Shown in pieces: positions 56,399 through 64,000 of a stretch of DNA of 64,000 bases. Source of the DNA: Opitutales bacterium. Its GTDB lineage: Bacteria > Verrucomicrobiota > Verrucomicrobiia > Opitutales > JABSRG01. The translations under genes were made by a program, and so were the position numbers. Below the pieces are notes generated by a model. That model did not search any database. It saw nothing but the letters and a program-made list of their open reading frames with translations, and had not been told where the DNA came from. Location: positions 1 to 64,000 of the forward strand of contig JANQKZ010000053.1 in NCBI GenBank assembly GCA_028280845.1. The letters are read 5' to 3'. Each line of letters opens with the position of its first letter. Within the stretch, counting starts at the first letter, position 1.

Positions 56399-57891
56399 CT
56401 GACTCAAGCATTTTGGAGAATTTTCTCGGGTTTGGAGCCCTTATTCTCGCCCTCTTCTTTTTGGGCTCCTCCATTTTTGTCCATGAACTCGGACATTTCC
56501 TCGCAGCGCGAAAACGGGGCCTGAAGGTCGAGCGCTTTTCTATTGGCTTCGGACCACCGATCGTCAGCTGGAAAGGAAAAGACGGGGTGGAGTATCGCAT
56601 CTCCTGGCTACCCTTTGGCGGCTATGTTGCGCTCCCTCAACTGGCGGACATGGGGAGACTGGAAGGTAATGAAGGGGAGGAAAATGAGGCGCATGTAGAA
56701 TACATGAAATCGCTCCCCGAGGGCTCTTACTCGGACAAGATGATCGCGTTGGTCATGGGATCGGTATTCAACCTCATTTTTGCCTTCTTGCTCTCCATCA
56801 TTCTCTGGACCACGGGACAGGAGGTGATGTCGGCCATGCAACAGACCCGCATCGGTTCTGTTTCTCCCACCCTGGCGGCCTTTGACCAGCCCGATACGCC
56901 ATCTCCTGCCAGCATTGCCGGGCTGCAACCTGGCGATGAGGTTGTGGCTATCGACGGGGCTCCCATCCAGGATTGGCAAGACCTCACCTACCGGATTGTC
57001 ACCGGGCTTAAGCGGGATGAGGCCGGCAGTCCGGTCTGCATCATGACTGTGAATCGGGATGGCGCCCTCATCGATATTGAGGTGAAGCCCACCCTGGTCA
57101 CCAAAGAGGGCCGACGGTTCGTGGGCATTGGGCCCATGGATATCTTCGAAGTCAGTGCCGTCGAACCTGACAGCCGTGCCGCCCGGGCCGGTTTCCGCGA
57201 TGGGGACATCTTTCTTCAACGGAATGATGAGCGAATCTTGAGCTACTTCGGAATGCGCCAGGCTATACTCGATGCTCCGGACACTCCATCCACCTTCACG
57301 ATGCTTCGAGGTGAAGAAGCGGTCACCATCAACTTCTCTCCGGCCGTGGTCGTAGACGAGGCTTCGGGTATGGAGCGTCTGGAATGGGGCTTTCAGCCAA
57401 TTTATAAGCTGGAGAAAATCTATCCCAACCCCGTGACGCAGTTCATGGAAAAGATGGAAATGTTTTACCTCACCCTGCGCGCCCTCATCTCCCCCTCCTC
57501 CGATGTCAAGGTGCGTAATATGAGCGGACCTGTTGGCATCATTGATAATTTGCAGATGGCAACCCGCATCGGCATCAAACAGGCCATTTGGTTCCTCGTC
57601 TTCATCAATATCAATCTGGCTATCCTGAATTTGCTCCCCATTCCCGTCCTCGACGGCGGACACATGATGTTTGCCACCATTGGAAAAATCATGGGAAAAC
57701 CCCTGCCCCAGCGATTTCTGGAAAGCACCCAGGCGCTCTTCGTCGTCCTCCTTTTCTCCTTCATGCTGTATGTCACCTTCTTCGACTTCGGCCGTCTGAA
57801 AGACCGCTTCCTCCCGGAGGACAATCCGGCTCCGGCAACAGCCCCGGCAACGGAAACTGCTTCTCCTTCCGAGAGCACTCCCCCGGAATAG
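56395..57891 (+). CDS. rseP: RIP metalloprotease RseP (site-2 protease)
   Basis: Membrane zinc protease that cleaves anti-sigma factors or signal-peptide remnants. 498 aa from ATG 56395. HELGH at residues 30-34 is the zinc motif. Two PDZ domains are visible: ASIAGLQPGDEVVAIDGAPIQDW and SRAARAGFRDGDIFLQRNDE. The C-terminal NLLPIPVLDGGHMMF motif gives the third metal ligand Asp. The C-terminal tail is Ala/Pro-rich. The overlap with dxr is 4 nt. Confidence 0.95.
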   Translation: MTDSSILENFLGFGALILALFFLGSSIFVHELGHFLAARKRGLKVERFSIGFGPPIVSWKGKDGVEYRISWLPFGGYVALPQLADMGRLEGNEGEENEAHVEYMKSLPEGSYSDKMIALVMGSVFNLIFAFLLSIILWTTGQEVMSAMQQTRIGSVSPTLAAFDQPDTPSPASIAGLQPGDEVVAIDGAPIQDWQDLTYRIVTGLKRDEAGSPVCIMTVNRDGALIDIEVKPTLVTKEGRRFVGIGPMDIFEVSAVEPDSRAARAGFRDGDIFLQRNDERILSYFGMRQAILDAPDTPSTFTMLRGEEAVTINFSPAVVVDEASGMERLEWGFQPIYKLEKIYPNPVTQFMEKMEMFYLTLRALISPSSDVKVRNMSGPVGIIDNLQMATRIGIKQAIWFLVFININLAILNLLPIPVLDGGHMMFATIGKIMGKPLPQRFLESTQALFVVLLFSFMLYVTFFDFGRLKDRFLPEDNPAPATAPATETASPSESTPPE

Positions 57892-57944
57892 GTGTCAGAT
57901 TTGGCTAAAAATCGTAGTCGTGGTCGTACTCGCAATCGAAAAAC

Positions 57945-58355
57945 ATGAAATTCGGTCACGAGAAACTAGATGTATACCAATTAGCTCTGGAGTATGCGTC
58001 TCGGGCATTTCACCTCACCGAAAACCAAAACGGTTTAAACCGACACGCAAAGGATCAACTGATCCGAGCCCCCCAGTCAATGGTCTTGAATATCGCAGAA
58101 GGAAACGGAAAAGGCACCCCGGCTGACAGACGAAGATTTTTTGAAATCTCTAGGGGGTCTGCTTTGGAATGTGCTGCGATTCAGGACATATTATGTAAAT
58201 ACAAAACATTGACTCCGGAGTTGAACAAAGAGGGAAAGTCCATGTTGTTGCGCATAGTCTCAATGCTGACCAAACTGGGTCATCGAAAATGTTATATTCA
58301 AGAGCAAGCTGCAGAATATTCCGACAACGATTTTGACAACGACTCCATCAAATGA
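57945..58355 (+). CDS. four-helix-bundle protein (S23 / 23S rRNA intervening-sequence type)
   Basis: 136 aa. The pattern KLDVYQLALEYASRAFHL, then RHAKDQLIRAPQSMVLNIAEGNG, and RRRFFEISRGSALECAAIQD is that of the four-helix-bundle / S23 protein family first seen inside intervening sequences of 23S rRNA. Function is unknown. The gene sits between rseP and ispG, whose start overlaps its stop by 4 nt. A 13-nt near-inverted repeat flanks it: AAAATCGTAGTCG at 57908-57920 and CGACAACGATTTT at 58322-58334. This suggests an inserted mobile unit (inference). Confidence 0.88.
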   Translation: MKFGHEKLDVYQLALEYASRAFHLTENQNGLNRHAKDQLIRAPQSMVLNIAEGNGKGTPADRRRFFEISRGSALECAAIQDILCKYKTLTPELNKEGKSMLLRIVSMLTKLGHRKCYIQEQAAEYSDNDFDNDSIK

Positions 58356-60394
58356 ACTCATATTGTTACAGTCGCAGCCAGACTATCCGCCAGACCACCC
58401 GCGAGGTCATGGTCGGTCATGTGGGAATTGGAGGCGGCAACCCGATTCGCGTTCAGTCCATGACGACGACCGATACCATGGATGTGGAGGCCACGGTTCA
58501 GCAATCTATCGCCCTCGCAGAAGTGGGTTGCGAAATTGTCCGGATCACAGCTCCCAATACTAAGGCCGCTGCCGCTCTTAAAGACATCAAACAAAAGCTG
58601 CTCGACGCCAAAATCGACGTTCCCCTGGTCGCTGATATTCATTTCACGCCCAATGCGGCCATGGAGGCGGTCAACCATGTGGAAAAAGTCCGAGTCAATC
58701 CCGGCAATTACGCAGACCGAAAGAAATTCAAGATTCGTGAGTATTCGGATGACCAATACGAAGAGGAACTGGAGCGCCTCTACACAGCTTTTTCGCCTCT
58801 GGTCCTCCGCTGTAAAGCGCTCGGCAAGGCCATGCGTATCGGGACCAACCACGGATCGCTCTCCGACCGAATCATGAATCGCTACGGGGATACGCCGCTC
58901 GGCATGGTCGAAAGCGCGCTGGAATTCATCCGTATCGCTGAAAGTCACGGCTATCAGGAAATCATCCTTTCCATGAAAGCGAGCAACCCCAAGGTCATGA
59001 TCGAAGCCTATCGCCTCGCCGTTGCTAAAATGGCCGAGGAAAACATGGCTTATCCCTTGCATCTAGGGGTCACTGAAGCCGGAGACGGCGAGGATGCCCG
59101 CATTAAGAGCACCATTGGGATCGGGTCGCTCCTCTATGATGGTTTAGGCGACACCATCCGCGTATCGCTAACGGAAGACCCGGTTTATGAAATTCCCGTA
59201 GCACAGGCTCTGGCCCAACGGGCTATGGCGCTCTGGTCCGGAGAGGATGAACGCGAGGAGCCATGGCACGATTCCATTGACCCCTACACCTATACCCGGC
59301 GGCCTGTTATCCAACAGGGCTTTGGAGGAGACGCCTCCATCGGGCCCAAGGAACCGCCTCGGGTAATCATTGCCTCTCCTCACCATCCGCGCCAGATCCG
59401 TGACATCCTTTCCGGGGTCGCCCAGGTGCACAGCCGCCTGCGGGACAGTAAAATCGAGGGGCTCCTGCTTTCCGTCCAGTCGAGTGAAGATGCGGAAGCC
59501 CTTCCCGTGCTCATGGAGAGCTTGTGCTCGACCCTGAAAGCCATCGTAGTTGAAACCCATCCCGCCATTCGAGACCTTGCGCACGATATCCTCAAACGCA
59601 GGGCCGAAAAGGAACTCGGAGTGCTCTGGGTAGTGGAGCCCGGCCCCTTTAATATGAGCGAATGGGACAAAATCCGCCGGCAGGCCCGGGAAACCCTGGC
59701 CACGCTTGTCCTTGACCTGGACCCCGAGCGCTTGACCGACGACATGTTGACCTGGATTCGTATGCATGAGAATGAAATCATGGTCAGCTTTAATCAATCC
59801 AATGCCTCGACCCATGCCGTGGGTTCGGTTCGTCGTGGCGCTGAGTGGCTGGCCTTCAAAGAGGTAAGGGCGCCACTCTGGATCCGCTGTCGCGCGAATA
59901 CCCAGATTTTTCCCCATACCACGCCTGGAGATCGGCTCATCGAGTACAGCCTGCTATGCGGCCCACTCCTTTGTGATGGCCTTGGGGATGTCATCAGCGT
60001 CGAGGATGAACCTGACATGGTGAAAGCCACTGCCCTGGCTTATAATATTTTGCAGGGGGCAAAAGCCCGAATTTCCAAGACAGAATTCGTCGCCTGTCCG
60101 AGCTGCGGCCGCACCTTGTTCGACCTGCAATCCACCACCCAGAAAATTCGCTCCCGAACCGACCATCTCAAGGGGGTGACTATTGCCATCATGGGCTGTA
60201 TTGTGAATGGCCCCGGGGAAATGGCCGATGCGGACTTTGGCTATGTAGGGGGCGCTCCCGGCAAAGTAAATCTCTACGTGGGAAAAACCCCGGTTAAGTA
60301 TAATGTTCCCGAAGACGAGGCAGTGGATCAACTCATTGACCTTATTGCAGAGCATGGTAAGTGGACAGAACCCGTGGGTGTGGTGAATGATTAG
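58352..60394 (+). CDS. ispG: 4-hydroxy-3-methylbut-2-enyl diphosphate synthase, long form
   Basis: Sixth step of the MEP pathway, a 4Fe-4S enzyme. 680 aa, much longer than the roughly 370 aa of E. coli. It is the three-domain form with a large central insert, as in Chlamydia, Bacteroidetes and plants. The TIM-barrel part has IRVQSMTTTDTMDVEATVQQ and RITAPNTKAAAALKDIKQ. The cluster part has ACPSCGRTLFDLQ and IAIMGCIVNGPGEMADADFG with the Cys ligands. Overlaps the S23-like gene by 4 nt. Confidence 0.96.
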   Translation: MNSYCYSRSQTIRQTTREVMVGHVGIGGGNPIRVQSMTTTDTMDVEATVQQSIALAEVGCEIVRITAPNTKAAAALKDIKQKLLDAKIDVPLVADIHFTPNAAMEAVNHVEKVRVNPGNYADRKKFKIREYSDDQYEEELERLYTAFSPLVLRCKALGKAMRIGTNHGSLSDRIMNRYGDTPLGMVESALEFIRIAESHGYQEIILSMKASNPKVMIEAYRLAVAKMAEENMAYPLHLGVTEAGDGEDARIKSTIGIGSLLYDGLGDTIRVSLTEDPVYEIPVAQALAQRAMALWSGEDEREEPWHDSIDPYTYTRRPVIQQGFGGDASIGPKEPPRVIIASPHHPRQIRDILSGVAQVHSRLRDSKIEGLLLSVQSSEDAEALPVLMESLCSTLKAIVVETHPAIRDLAHDILKRRAEKELGVLWVVEPGPFNMSEWDKIRRQARETLATLVLDLDPERLTDDMLTWIRMHENEIMVSFNQSNASTHAVGSVRRGAEWLAFKEVRAPLWIRCRANTQIFPHTTPGDRLIEYSLLCGPLLCDGLGDVISVEDEPDMVKATALAYNILQGAKARISKTEFVACPSCGRTLFDLQSTTQKIRSRTDHLKGVTIAIMGCIVNGPGEMADADFGYVGGAPGKVNLYVGKTPVKYNVPEDEAVDQLIDLIAEHGKWTEPVGVVND

Positions 60395-60563
60395 TACTTG
60401 TCGCTAAGCTAAGACCTCTTCATTCATTTTCCCTGCCTTCCTTCGGCCTTTGGAAACGCGGAAAGCACTTTGAATTCCTCACAGGAAGGGGTTCATCCTT
60501 TGATTCTTAAATTTTGAATTCAAAGATTGCCTCACAATCACCCCCACCCCACTTTTTCTCAGA

Positions 60564-61349
60564 ATGACTGATTCCTTTTCCGATATAGCAGATGAATTGG
60601 ATATTCCATTTCGCCGTCCGAGTGGGCGCGAAATCAACGACCTGCGAGAAGTTACCCTCCAGACCGACATTGCCCCGCATGCCATGGGGTCCGTCCTCAT
60701 TGGTTTTGGGAAAACCCGGGTCATCTGCGCAGCCACGATTGAGAATAAGCTTCCCCGCTGGATGAACGCTCAGGGCCTCTCCGGGGGCTGGTTGACCGCC
60801 GAATACTCCATGCTCCCTTACAGTACCCTGGACCGTAAAGACCGGGACATCTCAAGAGGAAAACTGGATGGGCGCACCGTAGAGATTCAACGCCTGATCG
60901 GGCGCTCCCTTCGGGCTGTCGTGGATCTCCCTAAGATGCCGGGGAAAACCCTTTGGATCGACTGCGATGTCCTCCAGGCCGACGGAGGCACCCGCACGGC
61001 ATCCATCACCGGCGCATGGCTGGCCACAGCCATGGCCGTTAAGCGGTTGATGCTTACAGGAGATTTAAGAGACAACCCGATCAAGGACCAGGTGGCCGCT
61101 ATCAGCGTAGGTGTCTTTGCCGATCAAGCTGTACTCGACCTGGATTACCCGGAGGATAAAGACGCCTCCGTCGATTTCAATATCGTGATGACAGGCTCTG
61201 GCGACTTCGTCGAAGTCCAGGGCACGGGAGAAGAGGCCACCTTTAGTCATACCCAGCTTCAGGACCTGCTCAAATTGGCCGAAGGCGGCATTCAAAGCCT
61301 GGTCCGGATCCAGAAAGATGCGCTTGAAGCATGGAATCCCCCTGCCTAA
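60564..61349 (+). CDS. rph: ribonuclease PH
   Basis: Phosphorolytic 3'-5' exonuclease that trims tRNA ends. 261 aa, with an N-terminal extension of about 16 residues relative to typical 238-aa proteins. The family motifs RPSGREINDLREVTLQTDIA, GLSGGWLTAEYSMLPYST and the conserved RLIGRSLRAVVDL are all present, followed by ADGGTRTASITGAW. It is followed by sucC after 21 bp. Confidence 0.95.
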   Translation: MTDSFSDIADELDIPFRRPSGREINDLREVTLQTDIAPHAMGSVLIGFGKTRVICAATIENKLPRWMNAQGLSGGWLTAEYSMLPYSTLDRKDRDISRGKLDGRTVEIQRLIGRSLRAVVDLPKMPGKTLWIDCDVLQADGGTRTASITGAWLATAMAVKRLMLTGDLRDNPIKDQVAAISVGVFADQAVLDLDYPEDKDASVDFNIVMTGSGDFVEVQGTGEEATFSHTQLQDLLKLAEGGIQSLVRIQKDALEAWNPPA

Positions 61350-61370
61350 CTCTTTTTTAAACCATTCCTC

Positions 61371-62564
61371 ATGAATATCCACGAATACCAGGCAAAAGAA
61401 CTTTTCGAGCAATATGGTGTTCCCGTCCCTGCCGGGAAAGCTGTCCAGAATGAGGCCGATTTCGCATCGGCCATAGATTCCTTACCCGATGGAGCCGTGG
61501 TGGTGAAATCACAGATCCATGCGGGCGGGCGGGGTAAGGGCACGTTTACCGATGGCTTCCAAGGCGGTGTGAAAGTGCTCGAATCCAAGGACCAGGCCGC
61601 CGGAATTGCCGCCAAAATGCTGAACAACATCCTCGTAACCCACCAGACCGGTCCCGAGGGTCGCAAAGTCCAAACCGTTTACTTTACTGAGGCCAGCGAC
61701 ATCGAAAAGGAATACTACCTGGCCATTCTTATGGATCGCGCCACCGGAGGACCAGTCATTATTGCCAGCACCGAAGGCGGGGTCGACATCGAGGAAGTCG
61801 CCGCCTCTACCCCGGAAAAAATTACCACAGTCAAGATCGACCCGGCTATAGGGCTCCAGGCCTACCAGATGCGGGAAGTTGCCTTTGGGCTTGGATTCAG
61901 CGGGGATCAGCTCAAGCAGATGGGCAAAATCCTTTCCGGGCTGTATAAGATGTTCTGGGAGAAGGACTGTAATATGGTGGAAATCAACCCCCTCATCACG
62001 ACTCCCGAAGGGCAGATTATGGCCTTGGACGCCAAGGTGAATTTCGACAGTAACGGAATCTTTCGTCACCCCGATATCCTGGACTTGAGGGACCTGAACG
62101 AGGAAGACCCCAAAGAAATTGAGGCCTCCAAGTTCAGCCTGAGTTATATCGCTCTGGATGGAAATATCGCCTGCATGGTCAATGGGGCTGGCCTCGCCAT
62201 GGCTACGATGGACATCATCCATCACTTTGGAGGTGAGCCGGCCAACTTCCTGGATGTTGGAGGGGGAGCCACCGAAGAAAATGTCACCGCCGCCTTCCGG
62301 ATTATTTTAAGCGACCCCAATGTGGAGGGGATCCTAGTCAATATCTTCGGAGGTATTATGAAATGCGATGTCATCGCCCGAGGGGTCATAGCCGCCGCTA
62401 AAAACGTGGAAATCAAAGTTCCACTGGTCGTCCGCCTGGAGGGCACCAACGTCGAGGAGGGAAAGCGACTGCTTAATGAAAGCGGCCTTGCCATCACAAG
62501 CGCAGACTCCCTCTCCGATGCTGCCCAGAAAATCGTAAAAGAAGTCGAGGCCGCCAAGTCCTGA
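61371..62564 (+). CDS. sucC: succinyl-CoA synthetase, beta subunit
   Basis: Couples succinyl-CoA cleavage to nucleotide triphosphate formation in the TCA cycle. 397 aa. ATP-grasp features: [50 protein letters not shown]. The CoA-ligase part has [18 protein letters not shown]. It pairs with sucD (46-bp gap) and continues the step started by sucA-sucB-lpd. Confidence 0.97.
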   Translation: MNIHEYQAKELFEQYGVPVPAGKAVQNEADFASAIDSLPDGAVVVKSQIHAGGRGKGTFTDGFQGGVKVLESKDQAAGIAAKMLNNILVTHQTGPEGRKVQTVYFTEASDIEKEYYLAILMDRATGGPVIIASTEGGVDIEEVAASTPEKITTVKIDPAIGLQAYQMREVAFGLGFSGDQLKQMGKILSGLYKMFWEKDCNMVEINPLITTPEGQIMALDAKVNFDSNGIFRHPDILDLRDLNEEDPKEIEASKFSLSYIALDGNIACMVNGAGLAMATMDIIHHFGGEPANFLDVGGGATEENVTAAFRIILSDPNVEGILVNIFGGIMKCDVIARGVIAAAKNVEIKVPLVVRLEGTNVEEGKRLLNESGLAITSADSLSDAAQKIVKEVEAAKS

Positions 62565-62609
62565 CCCCCTCCTTTTTTCAATTTTAAATCTTCAATTTTG
62601 CATTAACCC

Positions 62610-63485
62610 ATGTCCGTTCTCGTAAACAAAGACACCAAAGTCGTCGTCCAGGGATTGACCGGTAAAACGGGTACTTTCCACGCTCAACAGTGTATTGATT
62701 ATGGCACCCAAATTGTCGCAGGGGTCACTCCCGGCAAAGGAGGCCTCCTATGGGAAGACCGGGTTCCTGTGTTCGACACGGTTCGCGAGTCCGTTGAAAA
62801 GGCGGGGGCCAATGTATCGGTCATATTTGTACCTCCTGCGTTTGCCGGAGACTCTATCATGGAAGCCATTGATGCCGGGATCGAATTGGTCATCGCGATC
62901 ACAGAGGGCATCCCTGTAAAAGATATGGCCATCGTGAAGAAGAAGCTGCTTCAGAGCAGCGCTCGCTTGATTGGGCCTAACTGTCCGGGCATCATTACTC
63001 CGGGCGAATGCAAAATCGGTATCATGCCCGGCTATATCCATCGCCCCGGAAAGATTGGAATTGTTTCACGTTCCGGCACTCTCACCTATGAGGCCGTCTT
63101 CCAAGTTACTCAAGCCGGGCATGGACAATCTACCGTCATCGGCATCGGGGGAGACCCCATCAATGGAACCAGCCATACCGATGCCGTCAAACTCTTCAAT
63201 GAGGATCCAGACACGGAAGCCATCATCATGATTGGTGAGATTGGAGGATCCGCCGAAGAAGAAGCCTGTGCCTTTATCAAGGAAAACGTCGATAAACCGG
63301 TAGCCGGGTTCATTGCAGGCACGACGGCCCCTCCGGGCCGCCGCATGGGTCATGCCGGGGCCATTGTCTCAGGTGGTCAGGGCACGGCCGCGGCCAAGAT
63401 TGAGGCCATGAAAGATGCCGGCATCGCCGTCGCTGACACGCCGAGCGACATCGCGCAAGCCCTCTTCTCTGTCTACCAACCCTAA
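62610..63485 (+). CDS. sucD: succinyl-CoA synthetase, alpha subunit
   Basis: CoA-binding and phosphohistidine subunit. 291 aa. CoA-binding Rossmann part with [20 protein letters not shown] and [15 protein letters not shown]. The [20 protein letters not shown] stretch is present. The phosphorylated His lies in [21 protein letters not shown] strong terminator follows at 63542. Confidence 0.97.
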   Translation: MSVLVNKDTKVVVQGLTGKTGTFHAQQCIDYGTQIVAGVTPGKGGLLWEDRVPVFDTVRESVEKAGANVSVIFVPPAFAGDSIMEAIDAGIELVIAITEGIPVKDMAIVKKKLLQSSARLIGPNCPGIITPGECKIGIMPGYIHRPGKIGIVSRSGTLTYEAVFQVTQAGHGQSTVIGIGGDPINGTSHTDAVKLFNEDPDTEAIIMIGEIGGSAEEEACAFIKENVDKPVAGFIAGTTAPPGRRMGHAGAIVSGGQGTAAAKIEAMKDAGIAVADTPSDIAQALFSVYQP

Positions 63486-63541
63486 TTTTCTTTCGGCTGA
63501 GATTGCCGAATCCGGAATTCAGGTTTGGTTCAATTTTGGAG

Positions 63542-63569
63542 CCGGGGTGTCCACGCCCCGGTTTTTTTT
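63542..63569 (+). terminator. rho-independent terminator downstream of sucD
   Basis: The stem CCGGGGTG / CGCCCCGG with loop TCCA is followed by eight T. It closes the rph-sucC-sucD unit. Confidence 0.9.
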
Positions 63570-63610
63570 GAGCTTCCCATCCCAATTCACCCTCACATTC
63601 CACATCCCCG

Positions 63611-63949
63611 ATGAATATCTACGCTGATTGGCTTCCAGAACGGGCTTATTACCTGTTTCACCTGCTGGCGTGGATGCTGCCCATCGTGTTGCTTCAATGG
63701 ATCATTGCGGGGAAAATTCTACGCCGACACTGGAAGCTGCTGATTGGCATTCCCTTCGTCGTGGGAACCTACCTGATCCTGACCGACATGGTCGCCGTCT
63801 ATTACGGGGTCTGGTACTTCGATAAAGCCCTAATTCTTGGGTTCAGCCCGGGAGGTGTCCCCATCGAAGAATGGATTTTCTTCTACCTGACCGCCCTGCT
63901 CGTGGCTCAAAGCTTCATTATGTTTCTCCCCGATAAATACCGGCACTAA
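63611..63949 (+). CDS. lycopene cyclase domain protein (one half, CrtYc/CrtYd-like)
   Basis: 112 aa with three membrane segments (LLAWMLPIVLLQWIIAG, LIGIPFVVGTYLILTDMVAVY, IFFYLTALLVAQSFIMFLP). VWYFDKALILGFSPGGVPIEEWIFF is the hallmark of the heterodimeric (CarR/CrtYcd) lycopene cyclase domain, with the EEW acids. Working cyclases need two such domains, so a second half is expected just beyond the right edge. Role: ring formation on carotenoids. The preceding isoprenoid genes supply the same pathway. Confidence 0.85.
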   Translation: MNIYADWLPERAYYLFHLLAWMLPIVLLQWIIAGKILRRHWKLLIGIPFVVGTYLILTDMVAVYYGVWYFDKALILGFSPGGVPIEEWIFFYLTALLVAQSFIMFLPDKYRH

Positions 63950-64000
63950 GCCCACCCTTTTACTTTGAATCATACCCCTACGCTTTCTCCCCTGACTCTA

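Overview
The window reads as chromosomal DNA of a free-living bacterium, most likely a Verrucomicrobiota member of the Opitutia type. This is inferred from the gene content: a secreted sulfatase, proteins built from W-A-x-x-D-P helical repeats, a long three-domain IspG, a four-helix-bundle (S23-like) gene, and a PTS-EIIA/diadenylate-cyclase fusion. No rRNA or tRNA gene was seen, so the placement rests on protein families only. Many starts lack a clear Shine-Dalgarno sequence; the few strong ones are noted.

Layout. 1-2.2 kb: a truncated Old Yellow Enzyme-type oxidoreductase and a divergent secreted sulfatase. 2.2-15.3 kb is the accessory region, transcribed leftward. It holds a 2156-residue secreted Rhs/YD-repeat protein with a PA14 domain, preceded by a small secreted partner. 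Downstream lie small membrane proteins and two orphan Rhs C-terminal modules, each followed by a candidate immunity gene, then two lipoprotein-like genes. Short intergenic repeats and a MITE-like element (second copy at 23.8 kb) punctuate this part. It looks like a polymorphic-toxin locus with silent or spare toxin tips.

15.6-23.7 kb: valS, glnD, a GAF-GAF histidine kinase and an HNH nuclease. 23.9-26.7 kb: acylphosphatase, ABC ATPase, ABC-2 permease and a TPR-like membrane protein, tightly packed. 26.9-37 kb: two unknown proteins, a PhoD-fold protein that has lost its metal ligands, a helical-repeat protein, a TolB-like propeller, Mrp/ApbC, rpmG, the EIIA-DAC fusion and a DUF362-like protein. 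37-43.4 kb: TPR lipoprotein, dnaG, rpoD, lipoprotein, tatA. DnaG lacks three of four zinc ligands, and RpoD carries a histone-H1-like lysine-rich tail.

43.5-50.4 kb: a YciH/SUI1 gene pair and the 2-oxoglutarate dehydrogenase complex sucA-sucB-lpd. 50.5-53.5 kb: a GH43-like secreted enzyme, gdhA and a pterin dehydratase. 53.6-60.4 kb: an envelope/isoprenoid operon uppS-cdsA-dxr-rseP-(S23-like)-ispG with several 4-nt ATGA/GTGA overlaps. 60.6-63.5 kb: rph, then sucCD, which continues the TCA step begun by sucAB-lpd. The window ends with one half of a lycopene cyclase. Strongest leads: the Rhs tip/immunity array, the MITE pair with 11-bp target duplications, the EIIA-DAC fusion, the zinc-less DnaG and the basic-tailed RpoD.
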